From assembly GCA_016342745.1 (NCBI GenBank), contig JAEINT010000015.1, positions 1-64,000 on the forward strand: a stretch of 64,000 bases of DNA, read 5' to 3'. The stretch is from Labilibaculum sp. Lineage in GTDB: Bacteria > Bacteroidota > Bacteroidia > Bacteroidales > Marinifilaceae. Below are positions 54,402-63,070 of the stretch, piece after piece (position 1 is the first letter of the stretch; every line of letters starts with the position of its first letter). A program made the position numbers and the translations under genes. A model generated the notes under the pieces. That model did not search any database. It was not told the origin of the DNA and saw only the letters and a list, made by a program, of their open reading frames with translations.

Positions 54402-55688
54402 TTAAATTCCTTTAATTCTGTTGTATTCCGCTATAGATTGCTGTAATTGAATGGTATGATATTCCTTATTCAATTTTGCTTGAATTTCTTTATTTAAATC
54501 TTCTAGATAATCACTAGAGGTAATCACGCCATTATCTAATTGAGAAGCGGAACTTTTGCTAACAGCTGCCTGCAATTCAATTATCGCATCATCCTTTTCA
54601 AGCAAAACAGTAAACTTTCTAATTTTACTCGTTTCATTTCCCATTTCAATTAACTGATTCTGGGTAAAGCTGAGCTCTTTCGTTTCTATTAAATCTTTGC
54701 TAAACACAATCTGCTTTTGCTTTCGGCGATTTGCCTTCCAATCGAAAATATTCCATGATATCTTTGCTCCTACCATATAATAAGTGTCAAATTCATCTTT
54801 TAATTGATTGTAAGTCGGATTTCCATAACCTGCTTGTCCAAATCCAGTTATAACAGGAGATCTATCCTTTTTCAAAAGCTTTTTTTGTGCTTCGAGTAAA
54901 GATTTCTGACTTGAATAAAGAAGATATTCTGGTCTTTGCTTTACATCCATACTTGCACGATTAACAACTTCCTCTTCAAACTTGGTTTCTTCAAGTTTCA
55001 CTTCAGTATCAATTTTCCGTCCCATCAATTCAGAAAGTGTTGAAAAGAACGATTCTTCCATTGCCTTAAGCTCTAGAACTTGCTGATCTATTACTAATAT
55101 TTCCGATTGCAGTACTTTCAAATTCGCAGGTAAAATAACACCATTTTCAACTGCCGATTTAATCTGCTCTAAACGATTCGAGATTGTTTTTTGCTTATCA
55201 GCAAGTACCAATTTACTTTTTCGAACCAATTGAATACCATAAAATGCTGCATTCACTCTTGCACGCAATTGATACATCTGAATTTCAAGATCATTAATAT
55301 CAACCTCAGAGCTTTTCTTTTCAAGCTCAATTCGGCTCTTGGTCTTCCCTCCATCGTAAATTAACTGCTCAATATCAAGATTTAAAGCGTAACGATCTTT
55401 AGGTGCCTCAGGCGCATCAACTCCTGGTAAATTTATCCCAGTAACATCGGACTGGTAACTAACTTGTCCATTTGCATAAAGCCTTGGCAAGTAAGAAACC
55501 TTAAGATTTTCAATATTCAGTTCAGAAGATTTATTCAACAATGACTTTCCTTTCATTAATGGAAAGTTCGCCTGAACTTCTTTCTGGCATTGATCCAAAT
55601 TAAGAACTTCTTCTTGGCTCCAGCCTATTTGAATCTTAAAAAAGATGATCAGTAAAAAAACGTATTTACTATATTTTAAAACTCTCAT
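54402..55688 (-). CDS. TolC-like outer-membrane efflux protein
   Basis: 428 aa. Signal peptide 1-24 (ending GWSQ), then two OEP repeats made of long coiled helices and short strands (LNLDQCQKEVQANFPLMKGK, LRARVNAAFYGIQLVRKSKL, RKQKQIVFSKDLIETKELSF). It forms the outer-membrane exit duct of this exporter. It lies 12 bases before the adaptor gene. Confidence 0.92.
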   Translation of the reverse strand: MRVLKYSKYVFLLIIFFKIQIGWSQEEVLNLDQCQKEVQANFPLMKGKSLLNKSSELNIENLKVSYLPRLYANGQVSYQSDVTGINLPGVDAPEAPKDRYALNLDIEQLIYDGGKTKSRIELEKKSSEVDINDLEIQMYQLRARVNAAFYGIQLVRKSKLVLADKQKTISNRLEQIKSAVENGVILPANLKVLQSEILVIDQQVLELKAMEESFFSTLSELMGRKIDTEVKLEETKFEEEVVNRASMDVKQRPEYLLYSSQKSLLEAQKKLLKKDRSPVITGFGQAGYGNPTYNQLKDEFDTYYMVGAKISWNIFDWKANRRKQKQIVFSKDLIETKELSFTQNQLIEMGNETSKIRKFTVLLEKDDAIIELQAAVSKSSASQLDNGVITSSDYLEDLNKEIQAKLNKEYHTIQLQQSIAEYNRIKGI

Positions 55689-55698
55689 ATCTAAAATT

Positions 55699-56313
55699 TT
55701 ATATTCTTATCGATTGTATCACAAAATTGGCAACTTGATCCGCTCTTTTTTTAAGCATTTCATCCATATTAACTTCTTTAAATAACAGTTCCTTTGCTAA
55801 AGGACGAGCAACAACGGGAAAGATTGATAGACTTATAATATTTAGAATCAATTCCCGTGGATCTATTTCTCTTATAACTCCATCTTTACTTGCTTTTTTA
55901 ATTTGAACTAAAGTCTTCTCCATACCATCCATAACTCCTTCAATGTTGATTAATCTAATAATTCTTGAAGGATCCGTATTCACCTCGTTTAAAACAAAAT
56001 TTGGTATAAATGGATATTCACTTAACACCGTCTGATACAGATGACATATATTTCTTATTTTCTGGAACAATTCAGATTCATCAGCTAAGAAACTTGCCAT
56101 TGGTCTAGCCAGATTAATAAATGCCTCAGTAAAAACTTGTTCAAACAACTTTTCTTTGCTTCGATAGTAATAATGCAAAAGTGCCTTATTGATTCCAGCT
56201 GCATCCGCAATTTCCTGCATTCTTGCTCCAGCATATCCTTTTTTAGCAAAAATTTGCTTTGCTGTTTTTAATATTAGTTCCTGTGTTTCTTCTGATTTCT
56301 TATTCTCTTTCAT
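55699..56313 (-). CDS. TetR-family transcriptional repressor (CecR-like position)
   Basis: 204 aa. N-terminal TetR HTH (residues about 8-55; ILKTAKQIFAKKGYAGARM, QEIADAAGINKALLHYYYRS) and an alpha-helical ligand domain. First gene of the efflux operon, 11 bases before the TolC-like gene; E. coli CecR has the same position before YbhGFSR. Three or four similar palindromes overlap its promoter, the first only three bases from its ATG, so autorepression with ligand-induced release is likely. Confidence 0.93.
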   Translation of the reverse strand: MKENKKSEETQELILKTAKQIFAKKGYAGARMQEIADAAGINKALLHYYYRSKEKLFEQVFTEAFINLARPMASFLADESELFQKIRNICHLYQTVLSEYPFIPNFVLNEVNTDPSRIIRLINIEGVMDGMEKTLVQIKKASKDGVIREIDPRELILNIISLSIFPVVARPLAKELLFKEVNMDEMLKKRADQVANFVIQSIRI

Positions 56314-56316
56314 GCT

Positions 56317-56440
56317 TTAACCATTTGGTTAATTGATTTTCAAAAAATAAACCATCCGGTTTAACCGTTTGGTTAATGCAAATATATAGCATTTTATTTA
56401 AACACAAAACAATTTATACCTTTTTTAACCAAGTGGTTAA
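56317..56440. promoter_or_regulatory. TetR operator cluster and operon promoter
   Basis: Three palindromes share one design: TTAACCA-TT-TGGTTAA (56317-56332), TTAACC-GTTT-GGTTAA (56361-56376) and TTAACCA-AG-TGGTTAA (56425-56440). A fourth, weaker AAACC-ATCC-GGTTT (56349-56362) overlaps the second. A minus-strand -7 box (TATATTTG, 56379-56386) lies between the second and third, so bound repressor would block transcription start. Highly consistent with control by the adjacent TetR protein. Confidence 0.8.
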
Positions 56441-56455
56441 AAAAGGCATAAAAAA

Positions 56456-56480
56456 ACTCCCATCCAAACCGAATGAGAGT
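56456..56480 (-). terminator. Terminator of the FtsX/MacB-type permease gene
   Basis: ACTCCCAT (56456-56463) pairs with ATGAGAGT (56473-56480) with one mismatch; the A-run on the left is a minus-strand U-tract. Confidence 0.7.
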
Positions 56481-56503
56481 CTTCAAATAGTTATAATAAA
56501 CTA

Positions 56504-58927
56504 CTATTCATACTTTAAAGATTCTATCGGGTTTGTTCTAGCTACTTTTAAAGAATGACCACTAACTGTTAATACTGCTAACACTATTGACATCAGCAAG
56601 GCTAATAGTAAATAGAACCAAGGGAAATCTATGCGATAAATAAAATTCGATAACCAAGATTGCATTGCAAAATAGGTAAGCGGCCAAGCAAATACATTTG
56701 CAATAACAACATGCAGACAAAGCCTTTTACTCAAAATAACCATTAGGCTCAACTCTGAACTACCTAATACTTTGCGAACACCTATCTCTTTTACTCTTTG
56801 CTGCATCTCGAATGATACCAAACCTAATAATCCTAGTAAGGCAATGAAAAAAGCCAAAATGGTAAAAGCACTAAGTATGTTAGCAACCCTTTCTTCACCT
56901 TTAAACAAATTATTAAAATCACTATCTAAAAAGAAATACTCAAATGGCTGACCGGTGGTCATTTTCGACCAGTTCTTTTTTACCACTTTTACACCTTCCA
57001 TAATATTGTCTGGCTCTAACTTCACCAACATGTATCGCTTAAAATACTTTGGGTTATACGTCAATAGCATCGGCAATATTTTATCACGCATCGATTCGAA
57101 GTGAAAATCTTCTACAACCCCAATAATCTCCTGAGGAACTCGATCTTTCTGATTAAAGCTTGGCTTATAGATATACCTACCTACGGGGTTGTCTTTATAT
57201 CCCAATGCTACAATAGCCGCTTCGTTGGCTATAAAAGCTGTGGTATCAGACAACCTATTCTTATCAAATTTTCTTCCATCAAGTATATTTAAATCCAATA
57301 AATCAACAAAACTCTCATCGACATGCATCAATCGAAAATTTATCAAATCTTCATTACTTGCTCCCTCTTTATACATCGACCAACCATTGGTACCTCTCCC
57401 TGGAACCATTCCTGAAAAAGAGACATCTTCAATGCCCGAATATTGCTTTAATTTCTCCTTAATTGTCTGCTTTTGCTCATCTTCCAAAGCATATGCTCTA
57501 TCCACAACCAAAACACGTTCCTTATTAAAACCAAGCTTTTTTTCTTGCATAAAATCAACCTGCTCTTTAATAACAAATGCCGATATCAATATCCCAATAG
57601 CTACCGTAAACTGAAATACAACCAAAATTGCTCGTATTTGTTTACCAATTTTACCCTTTTGAACTTCGCCTTTCAATACACTCATTACTCTAAATCGAGA
57701 CAAGGAAATAGCTGTATAACTACCTGCAAACAATACTACGAATATCATTACACCAGCCATAAATAGAAAATACTCTCCTTGCCACAATAGTTCGGATGTT
57801 AAATTTTTTCTGGCGATAGCATTAAAATATGGCAAAATCAATTCAACCAAAAAGAAGGAAACAACTACAGCCAGCAAAGACATCAAAAAAGTCTCAGCAT
57901 AAAATTGAATCATTAACATGTTTCTACCACTGCCAAACACTTTACGTACTCCAACTTCTTTGGCTCTTGTATATGATCTTGCTGTTGTAAGATTTAAGAA
58001 GTTTACACAGGCTAATAATAGAATAAAAAAAGCGATCGCAAAAAATATATAAATGTATTTTATATCGCTAACAGGCTCAATCTGTTTTTCTGTTGTAGTT
58101 TCTAAATATATTGATTCAAGAGGTTCCAAATAATAGCGAAACTCATTTCCGTCTTTTTCCCATGCTTCGATATCAATCCCTAAAACCTCTATCAATTTTG
58201 GCCCCATATATTTCACTACAAAATCAGGAAATTTCGCCTCTAAATCCTTATAATCAATTCCAGGTTCTAGCAAAAAATAAGCTTGCATGTAATCACTAAA
58301 CCAAGCATCTTCTTCTTCAGCACTCAAATTTAGCAAACCAACTAAATCATAATGAAAATGAGAATTCTCCGGAACATCTTCAACCACACCACTAACAATA
58401 AAAAGCTTATCCTTAGGCATTTTTAAAATTTCACCAACGGGATTTTCATTACCAAAGAACCTCTGAGAAGTTGTTCTTGTCAAGACAATATTATTTTTCT
58501 CTGCGAATGCTGTTTTTGCGTCACCAAAAATAAATGGCCTTGGAAACACCTCGAAAAATGTAGAATCGGTGCGCAAATATTTATCTTCTACGAATTGTTT
58601 TTCTCCATAAGTAAATAGCACATTGTTCCAAAAATTTATTCTTGTGGCTACTTTTACTTCTGGAAAATCATTTACTGCATTAGGCGAAAAAGGAGCACAA
58701 ATTGTATTGCCATCCATTTTTCGCTCACCCATTTTTATTTTGGTGGCTACACGATAAACATTTTCAGAAGTTGGATAAAATTTATCATAGCTCAACTCAT
58801 CTCGCACAAATAGATAGATCAAAAACACACATGCCAAGCCCACAGCTAAGCCAGCAATATTAATGAACGAATAGCCTTTGTACTTTCTCATATTTCGAAA
58901 GGCAACTTTGAAGAAACTTTGAATCAT
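56504..58927 (-). CDS. ABC transporter permease, MacB/FtsX type (two FtsX modules)
   Basis: 807 aa. N-terminal helix (MRKYKGYSFINIAGLAVGLA), MacB periplasmic core domain (about 50-270), first FtsX bundle (285-415; ARSYTRAKEVGVRKVFGSGR), second periplasmic domain (450-650) and second FtsX bundle (680-807; QQRVKEIGVRKVLGSSELSL). This double-FtsX form is common in Bacteroidota, usually with a separate LolD-like ATPase; none is adjacent here. Substrate unknown. It is not part of the TetR operon, which has its own promoter downstream of this gene's terminator. Confidence 0.9.
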   Translation of the reverse strand: MIQSFFKVAFRNMRKYKGYSFINIAGLAVGLACVFLIYLFVRDELSYDKFYPTSENVYRVATKIKMGERKMDGNTICAPFSPNAVNDFPEVKVATRINFWNNVLFTYGEKQFVEDKYLRTDSTFFEVFPRPFIFGDAKTAFAEKNNIVLTRTTSQRFFGNENPVGEILKMPKDKLFIVSGVVEDVPENSHFHYDLVGLLNLSAEEEDAWFSDYMQAYFLLEPGIDYKDLEAKFPDFVVKYMGPKLIEVLGIDIEAWEKDGNEFRYYLEPLESIYLETTTEKQIEPVSDIKYIYIFFAIAFFILLLACVNFLNLTTARSYTRAKEVGVRKVFGSGRNMLMIQFYAETFLMSLLAVVVSFFLVELILPYFNAIARKNLTSELLWQGEYFLFMAGVMIFVVLFAGSYTAISLSRFRVMSVLKGEVQKGKIGKQIRAILVVFQFTVAIGILISAFVIKEQVDFMQEKKLGFNKERVLVVDRAYALEDEQKQTIKEKLKQYSGIEDVSFSGMVPGRGTNGWSMYKEGASNEDLINFRLMHVDESFVDLLDLNILDGRKFDKNRLSDTTAFIANEAAIVALGYKDNPVGRYIYKPSFNQKDRVPQEIIGVVEDFHFESMRDKILPMLLTYNPKYFKRYMLVKLEPDNIMEGVKVVKKNWSKMTTGQPFEYFFLDSDFNNLFKGEERVANILSAFTILAFFIALLGLLGLVSFEMQQRVKEIGVRKVLGSSELSLMVILSKRLCLHVVIANVFAWPLTYFAMQSWLSNFIYRIDFPWFYLLLALLMSIVLAVLTVSGHSLKVARTNPIESLKYE

Positions 58928-59067
58928 AGCAAGAGGTTAGATTTACATGGAGGATATATCAATCCACATGCCAGTACTCTCAAGCTATTAAATATCTTAC
59001 ACTTAACAAAACTAAAATTTAAAAAAAATGTTCGATAAAGCACGATCATGTACGGTTTCGAACAAAA

Positions 59068-59093
59068 AAAGGGATGCCAACTGGCATCCCTTT
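59068..59093 (-). terminator. Terminator of the DUF1015 gene
   Basis: AAAGGGATGCCA (59068-59079) pairs with TGGCATCCCTTT (59082-59093) with a two-base loop; A-run on the left gives a minus-strand U-tract. Confidence 0.88.
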
Positions 59094-59113
59094 CAACTAA
59101 TATATTTTTAGAC

Positions 59114-60364
59114 CTAGTCTAACTTGTGAATCAATAAACCTGAACGAAGTTTAGGCTCAAACCAAGTTGTTTTAGGAGGCATAATGTTTCCTGTATCAGC
59201 GATATCAATTAATTGTTGCATAGATACTGCATACAATGCAAATGCAACTTTCATGCTACCATTGTCAACACGCTTTTTCAACTCTCCTAATCCACGGATA
59301 CCTCCAACAAACTCTACGCGAGTTGTAGTACGAAGATCTTTAACATCTAAAAGGTTATCCAATACATGGCTAGAAAGAATTGTTACATCAAGAACTCCAA
59401 TAGGATCTTTATCATCGTAAGTTCCTTCTTTCGCATTTAGCTTGTACCATTTGCTATCTAAATACATTGAGAATTCGTGCAATTTAGCAGGCTTGTAAAT
59501 TTCCTCACCCATGCACTCAACTTCAAACGTATCTTCTAACTTAGCCAAAAACTCAGCTTCAGTCATTCCGTTTAAATCTTTAGCCACACGATTGTAATCG
59601 ATAATAGCTAATTGATCATCTGGAAAGTGAACTGCCATAAAGTAGTTGTACTCTTCATCACCTGTATGATTTGGATTTTTTGCAGCAAACTCATCACCAA
59701 TACGAGCAGCTGCAGCTGTTCTATGATGACCATCAGCTACGTAAGTTGAAGGTACTTTAGTTGCGAACAACTCTTCTAACTCTTTATTTGTAGCTGCATC
59801 GTTTACAGGCCAAAAATGGTGACCAAATCCGTCTTCAGCAACAAAATCGTACTCTGCTTCTTCGTTCTTCACGATGTTCGCTACGATAGCGTCAATCTCT
59901 GGAACAGCTTTGTAAGAAAAGAATACTGGCTCCAAGTTAGCCTCAGTGTAACGCGTCAAGATCATACGATCTTCCTCTTTATCTGGACGAGTTAATTCGT
60001 GCTTTTTAATAACTCCTGTCTTGTAATCTTCACAAGCAGCGTTAGCAACGATTCCGTACTGAGTACGTCCGTCCATTGTTTGAGCATAGATATAGAATTT
60101 AGCTTCTGAATCTTGCTTCAACCAACCTTTTTCTTGCCATAGCTTAAGGTTAGATACTGATTTTTCATACACTTCTTCTGAGTGAACATCTGTTCCAGCT
60201 GGACAGTCGATCTCTGCACGTGTAATGTGTAGTAAAGAACAATCTTTACCTTCAGCCATTTGAGCAGCCTCTTCCGAGTTCATTACATCATATGGTAAAC
60301 ATGCTAAATCTTTAGCAATTTCTTTTGTAGGGCGTAAGCCTCTGAATGGTTTTAAAATAGCCAT
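59114..60364 (-). CDS. DUF1015 family protein, serine-cluster member
   Basis: 416 aa, cytoplasmic. It matches the DUF1015 pattern from the start (ILKPFRGLRPTKEIAKDLAC, LPYDVMNSEEAA) through the YVADGHHRTAAAARIG motif and the C-terminal MPPKTTWFEPKLRSGLLIHK. The HHR within DGHHRTAAA looks like a catalytic or ligand site. Function not established to my knowledge. It follows serA after 118 bases and serC before that, a recurring arrangement in Bacteroidota; a role near the serine pathway is inference. No serB gene is in this window. Confidence 0.9.
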   Translation of the reverse strand: MAILKPFRGLRPTKEIAKDLACLPYDVMNSEEAAQMAEGKDCSLLHITRAEIDCPAGTDVHSEEVYEKSVSNLKLWQEKGWLKQDSEAKFYIYAQTMDGRTQYGIVANAACEDYKTGVIKKHELTRPDKEEDRMILTRYTEANLEPVFFSYKAVPEIDAIVANIVKNEEAEYDFVAEDGFGHHFWPVNDAATNKELEELFATKVPSTYVADGHHRTAAAARIGDEFAAKNPNHTGDEEYNYFMAVHFPDDQLAIIDYNRVAKDLNGMTEAEFLAKLEDTFEVECMGEEIYKPAKLHEFSMYLDSKWYKLNAKEGTYDDKDPIGVLDVTILSSHVLDNLLDVKDLRTTTRVEFVGGIRGLGELKKRVDNGSMKVAFALYAVSMQQLIDIADTGNIMPPKTTWFEPKLRSGLLIHKLD

Positions 60365-60482
60365 CGCGTTCTATGTTTTTGTTGTGTTTGTTTGTTGTTG
60401 TACTCTATTTAAATACAAATTGCATTCAAATATATAAGGTAGAAAACAAGAAGAACATGATATTCCTCTTGTTTCCCAAATA

Positions 60483-61406
60483 TTACTTATTTACTCTGTA
60501 AGTTTCATCTCCTTTTTCGATGCAGTTCACAATTTGATTTGCTCCGGCAATACCAGCATTGATATTTGCCTCAGCAGTTTGTGCACCCATTTTCTTAGGT
60601 GTAAAGAAAAATCTACCTTCAAATTTAGCAGCAATTTCATCTTTACAATCAGGAGCGATATCAGAAATGTATGCAAAATCTTTACGAGCATCCATTAACT
60701 TAATCAAACCTTCTTCATCAATCACTTCTTTACGCGCTGTATTCACAAGCACACCACCTTTAGGCATCTTGTTCAACAAATCGAAGTTGATTGATTTTTT
60801 AGTTTTATCATTTGCAGGAATATGAAGAGAAACATAGTTACAAGTACTGTACAATTCCTCAACAGAATCAACAACTTTTACGCCATCAGCTTCAATTGCC
60901 TCTTTAGCTACAAACGGATCGAAAGCATAAACTTCCATTCCAAAACCTTTAGCTATTTGTCCTACATAACGACCAACATTGCCATAAGCATGAATACCAA
61001 TTTTCTTACCACGCACCTCAACACCAGCTTTGCCGTTGAAACCGTTTCTTGCAAGAAATACCATCATTCCAAAAACCAACTCAGCAACAGCATTTGAATT
61101 CTGTCCTGGAGTGTTCATAGCAACAACACCATTTTCTGTACAAGCTTCCAAATCGATATTATCGTATCCTGCACCTGCACGAACGATTACTTTTAGATTT
61201 TTAGCAGCCTCAATTACTTCGCGTGTTGCTTTATCACTACGAATAATCATGGCATCAACATCGGCAACTGCGGCTAACAAATCTGCTTTATCAGTATAAG
61301 ATTCCAACAAAACCAGTTCGTAACCAGCACCTTCAACAACAGTTCTGATACTATCAACAGCTGCAGGAGCAAAAGGCTTATCGGTTGCAATTAATACTTT
61401 TGTCAT
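60483..61406 (-). CDS. serA: D-3-phosphoglycerate dehydrogenase, short Lys-type
   Basis: 307 aa from the ATG at 61406 (MTKVLIATDKPF); a longer start at 61445 adds residues without family character. The NAD fold is in AYGNVGRYVGQIAKGFGMEV, and the catalytic Arg and Glu lie in VNTARKEVIDEEG and around the acidic helix. The usual catalytic His motif TPHxGA is TPKKMGAQTAEANINAG, so Lys replaces His, as known for Bacteroidales and Entamoeba PGDH. No ACT domain, so no classical serine feedback site. First step of serine synthesis; partner of serC upstream. Confidence 0.93.
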   Translation of the reverse strand: MTKVLIATDKPFAPAAVDSIRTVVEGAGYELVLLESYTDKADLLAAVADVDAMIIRSDKATREVIEAAKNLKVIVRAGAGYDNIDLEACTENGVVAMNTPGQNSNAVAELVFGMMVFLARNGFNGKAGVEVRGKKIGIHAYGNVGRYVGQIAKGFGMEVYAFDPFVAKEAIEADGVKVVDSVEELYSTCNYVSLHIPANDKTKKSINFDLLNKMPKGGVLVNTARKEVIDEEGLIKLMDARKDFAYISDIAPDCKDEIAAKFEGRFFFTPKKMGAQTAEANINAGIAGANQIVNCIEKGDETYRVNK

Positions 61407-61512
61407 TTTATTTGATATTTGAATTATGAAAAAATAAAATGTCATTGCCAGCCAAATCGAAGCAATCCTAAGATTACTTTAGTCGTTCCTCGTGCACTGA
61501 ATGACAAATAAA

Positions 61513-61538
61513 CAGGAAATGGTTTTTCACCATTCCTG
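61513..61538 (-). terminator. Weak terminator or processing hairpin after serC
   Basis: CAGGAAATGGT (61513-61523) pairs with ACCATTCCTG (61529-61538) with one bulge. The minus-strand tail is TTTATTT, so termination may be partial, allowing some read-through to serA. Confidence 0.45.
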
Positions 61539-61554
61539 CCCATTTATTACTATA

Positions 61555-62631
61555 TTATTTTACGTGAATGCTTTTGAATTCTTGCATGCAATCAACTAAT
61601 GCCTGTACACTTGCTTTTGGTAAAGCATTGTATGTAGAAGCACGGAATCCACCAACTGAACGGTGTCCTTTAATTCCAGACATTCCTTTAGCAGTAGCAA
61701 ATTCGTAGAAATCTTTTTCTAATTCCTTGTATTCGTCAGACATAACAAAACAGATATTCATTAATGAACGATCTTCTTCATTAATAACTGTTCCTTTAAA
61801 CATTGGATTGCTATCAATCTCATTGTAAAGAACAGCAGCTTTGTCTTCATTCATTTTCTGCATAGCAGAAACACCACCTTGTTCTTTGATCCACTTCAAA
61901 GTTTGAAGAGCAGCAAATACAGGAACTACTGGAGGAGTATTGAACATTGACTCACCTTTGATATGAGTTTCGTAATTCAACATTGTAGGAATCTGACGAT
62001 CCATTTTACCTAACATATCATCTTTAACGATAACGAAAGTAACACCTGCAGGAGCAAGGTTCTTTTGAGCACCACCATAAATCAATGCATACTTAGAAAC
62101 ATCAACTGGACGAGAAAAGATATCTGATGACATATCAGCTACCAATGGAATATCACAATCCATATCTTCCTTAATTTCTGTTCCGTAAATGGTATTATTA
62201 GTAGTAATGTGGAAATAATCCGCATCAGCAGGAACTTCGTACCCTTTAGGAATGTAGTTGTAAATAGTTTCTTTCGAAGAAGCTACCTCTACTACCTCAC
62301 CAAAAAGCTTAGCTTCTTTTTGAGCTTTATTTGCCCATGCACCAGTATTTAAATATGCCGATTTCTTAGCCATCAAATTGTAAGGAATCATGCAAAACTG
62401 AGTTGACGCACCACCACCAACAAATAAAACTGAGTATCCTTCAGGAATACTTAATAATTCTTTAAACAAAGCAATAGCCTCATCCATTACAGCAACAAAT
62501 TCTTTGCTACGGTGAGATACTTCCATAACAGAAAGACCTGTACCAGCAAAATTTTTGATAGCTTCAGCTGTTTTTTCAACTGTAAAATCAGGAAGAATTG
62601 AAGGGCCTGCAGAAAAGTTGTGTACTTTCAT
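61555..62631 (-). CDS. serC: Phosphoserine aminotransferase
   Basis: 358 aa PLP enzyme. [14 protein letters not shown] is the family start; [17 protein letters not shown] binds cofactor phosphate, the PLP lysine is in [12 protein letters not shown] and [17 protein letters not shown] is the substrate Arg region near the C-terminus. Converts 3-phosphohydroxypyruvate and glutamate to phosphoserine. First of serC-serA-DUF1015 on the minus strand. Confidence 0.96.
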   Translation of the reverse strand: MKVHNFSAGPSILPDFTVEKTAEAIKNFAGTGLSVMEVSHRSKEFVAVMDEAIALFKELLSIPEGYSVLFVGGGASTQFCMIPYNLMAKKSAYLNTGAWANKAQKEAKLFGEVVEVASSKETIYNYIPKGYEVPADADYFHITTNNTIYGTEIKEDMDCDIPLVADMSSDIFSRPVDVSKYALIYGGAQKNLAPAGVTFVIVKDDMLGKMDRQIPTMLNYETHIKGESMFNTPPVVPVFAALQTLKWIKEQGGVSAMQKMNEDKAAVLYNEIDSNPMFKGTVINEEDRSLMNICFVMSDEYKELEKDFYEFATAKGMSGIKGHRSVGGFRASTYNALPKASVQALVDCMQEFKSIHVK

Positions 62632-63070
62632 TTTTTCAAACGTTTTAAATTTTTGTATTATTCCATATCCTGAGGCAAATTTGCAAATAAAAATTTATTT
62701 TAAGACGCTTTTATCTGTTAAAATGTATGTTTTAAAACAAATAAATTCTCATCTCATCCCCCTTCGTATAGATTAATAATTACGTTCTGAAAAACAGAAT
62801 TTTAACCCTCGGAAATTATCTTTAATAATTCTCTCACAAGACTCGGTGTTTTCCTTTCCAACCAAATATTTGAATTGAAATGAACAATCTTTGTGAATTT
62901 AAATGGCAAAAGTTAAAAAGAAACTTAAAAAACAATCACTTTTCAACTCAAAAACCAAAGCAAATATAAGAATTTATGTTCTTTTAATTACCACAAGTTT
63001 TAAAATAGACAAAAAAAAGCAGATACATGTAAATGCATCTGCTCTAATCAATATCATAAAAAAAACACCC
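62632..63070. other. Intergenic region between gcvT and serC
   Basis: 439 bases. It contains the gcvT terminator (63019-63042) and, near serC, the palindrome GCAAATTTGC (62675-62684) and a small CTGTTTTTCAG hairpin. It should hold the serC promoter, but no exact -7 box was found. A short plus-strand frame beginning MAKVKKKLKK near 62903 runs antisense into gcvT and is not called a gene. I do not recognise a riboswitch. Confidence 0.4.
63019..63042 (-). terminator. Terminator of gcvT
   Basis: GCAGAT (63019-63024) pairs with ATCTGC (63037-63042), extended by CAT/ATG inside; the eight-base A-run on the left is the minus-strand U-tract. Confidence 0.75.
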
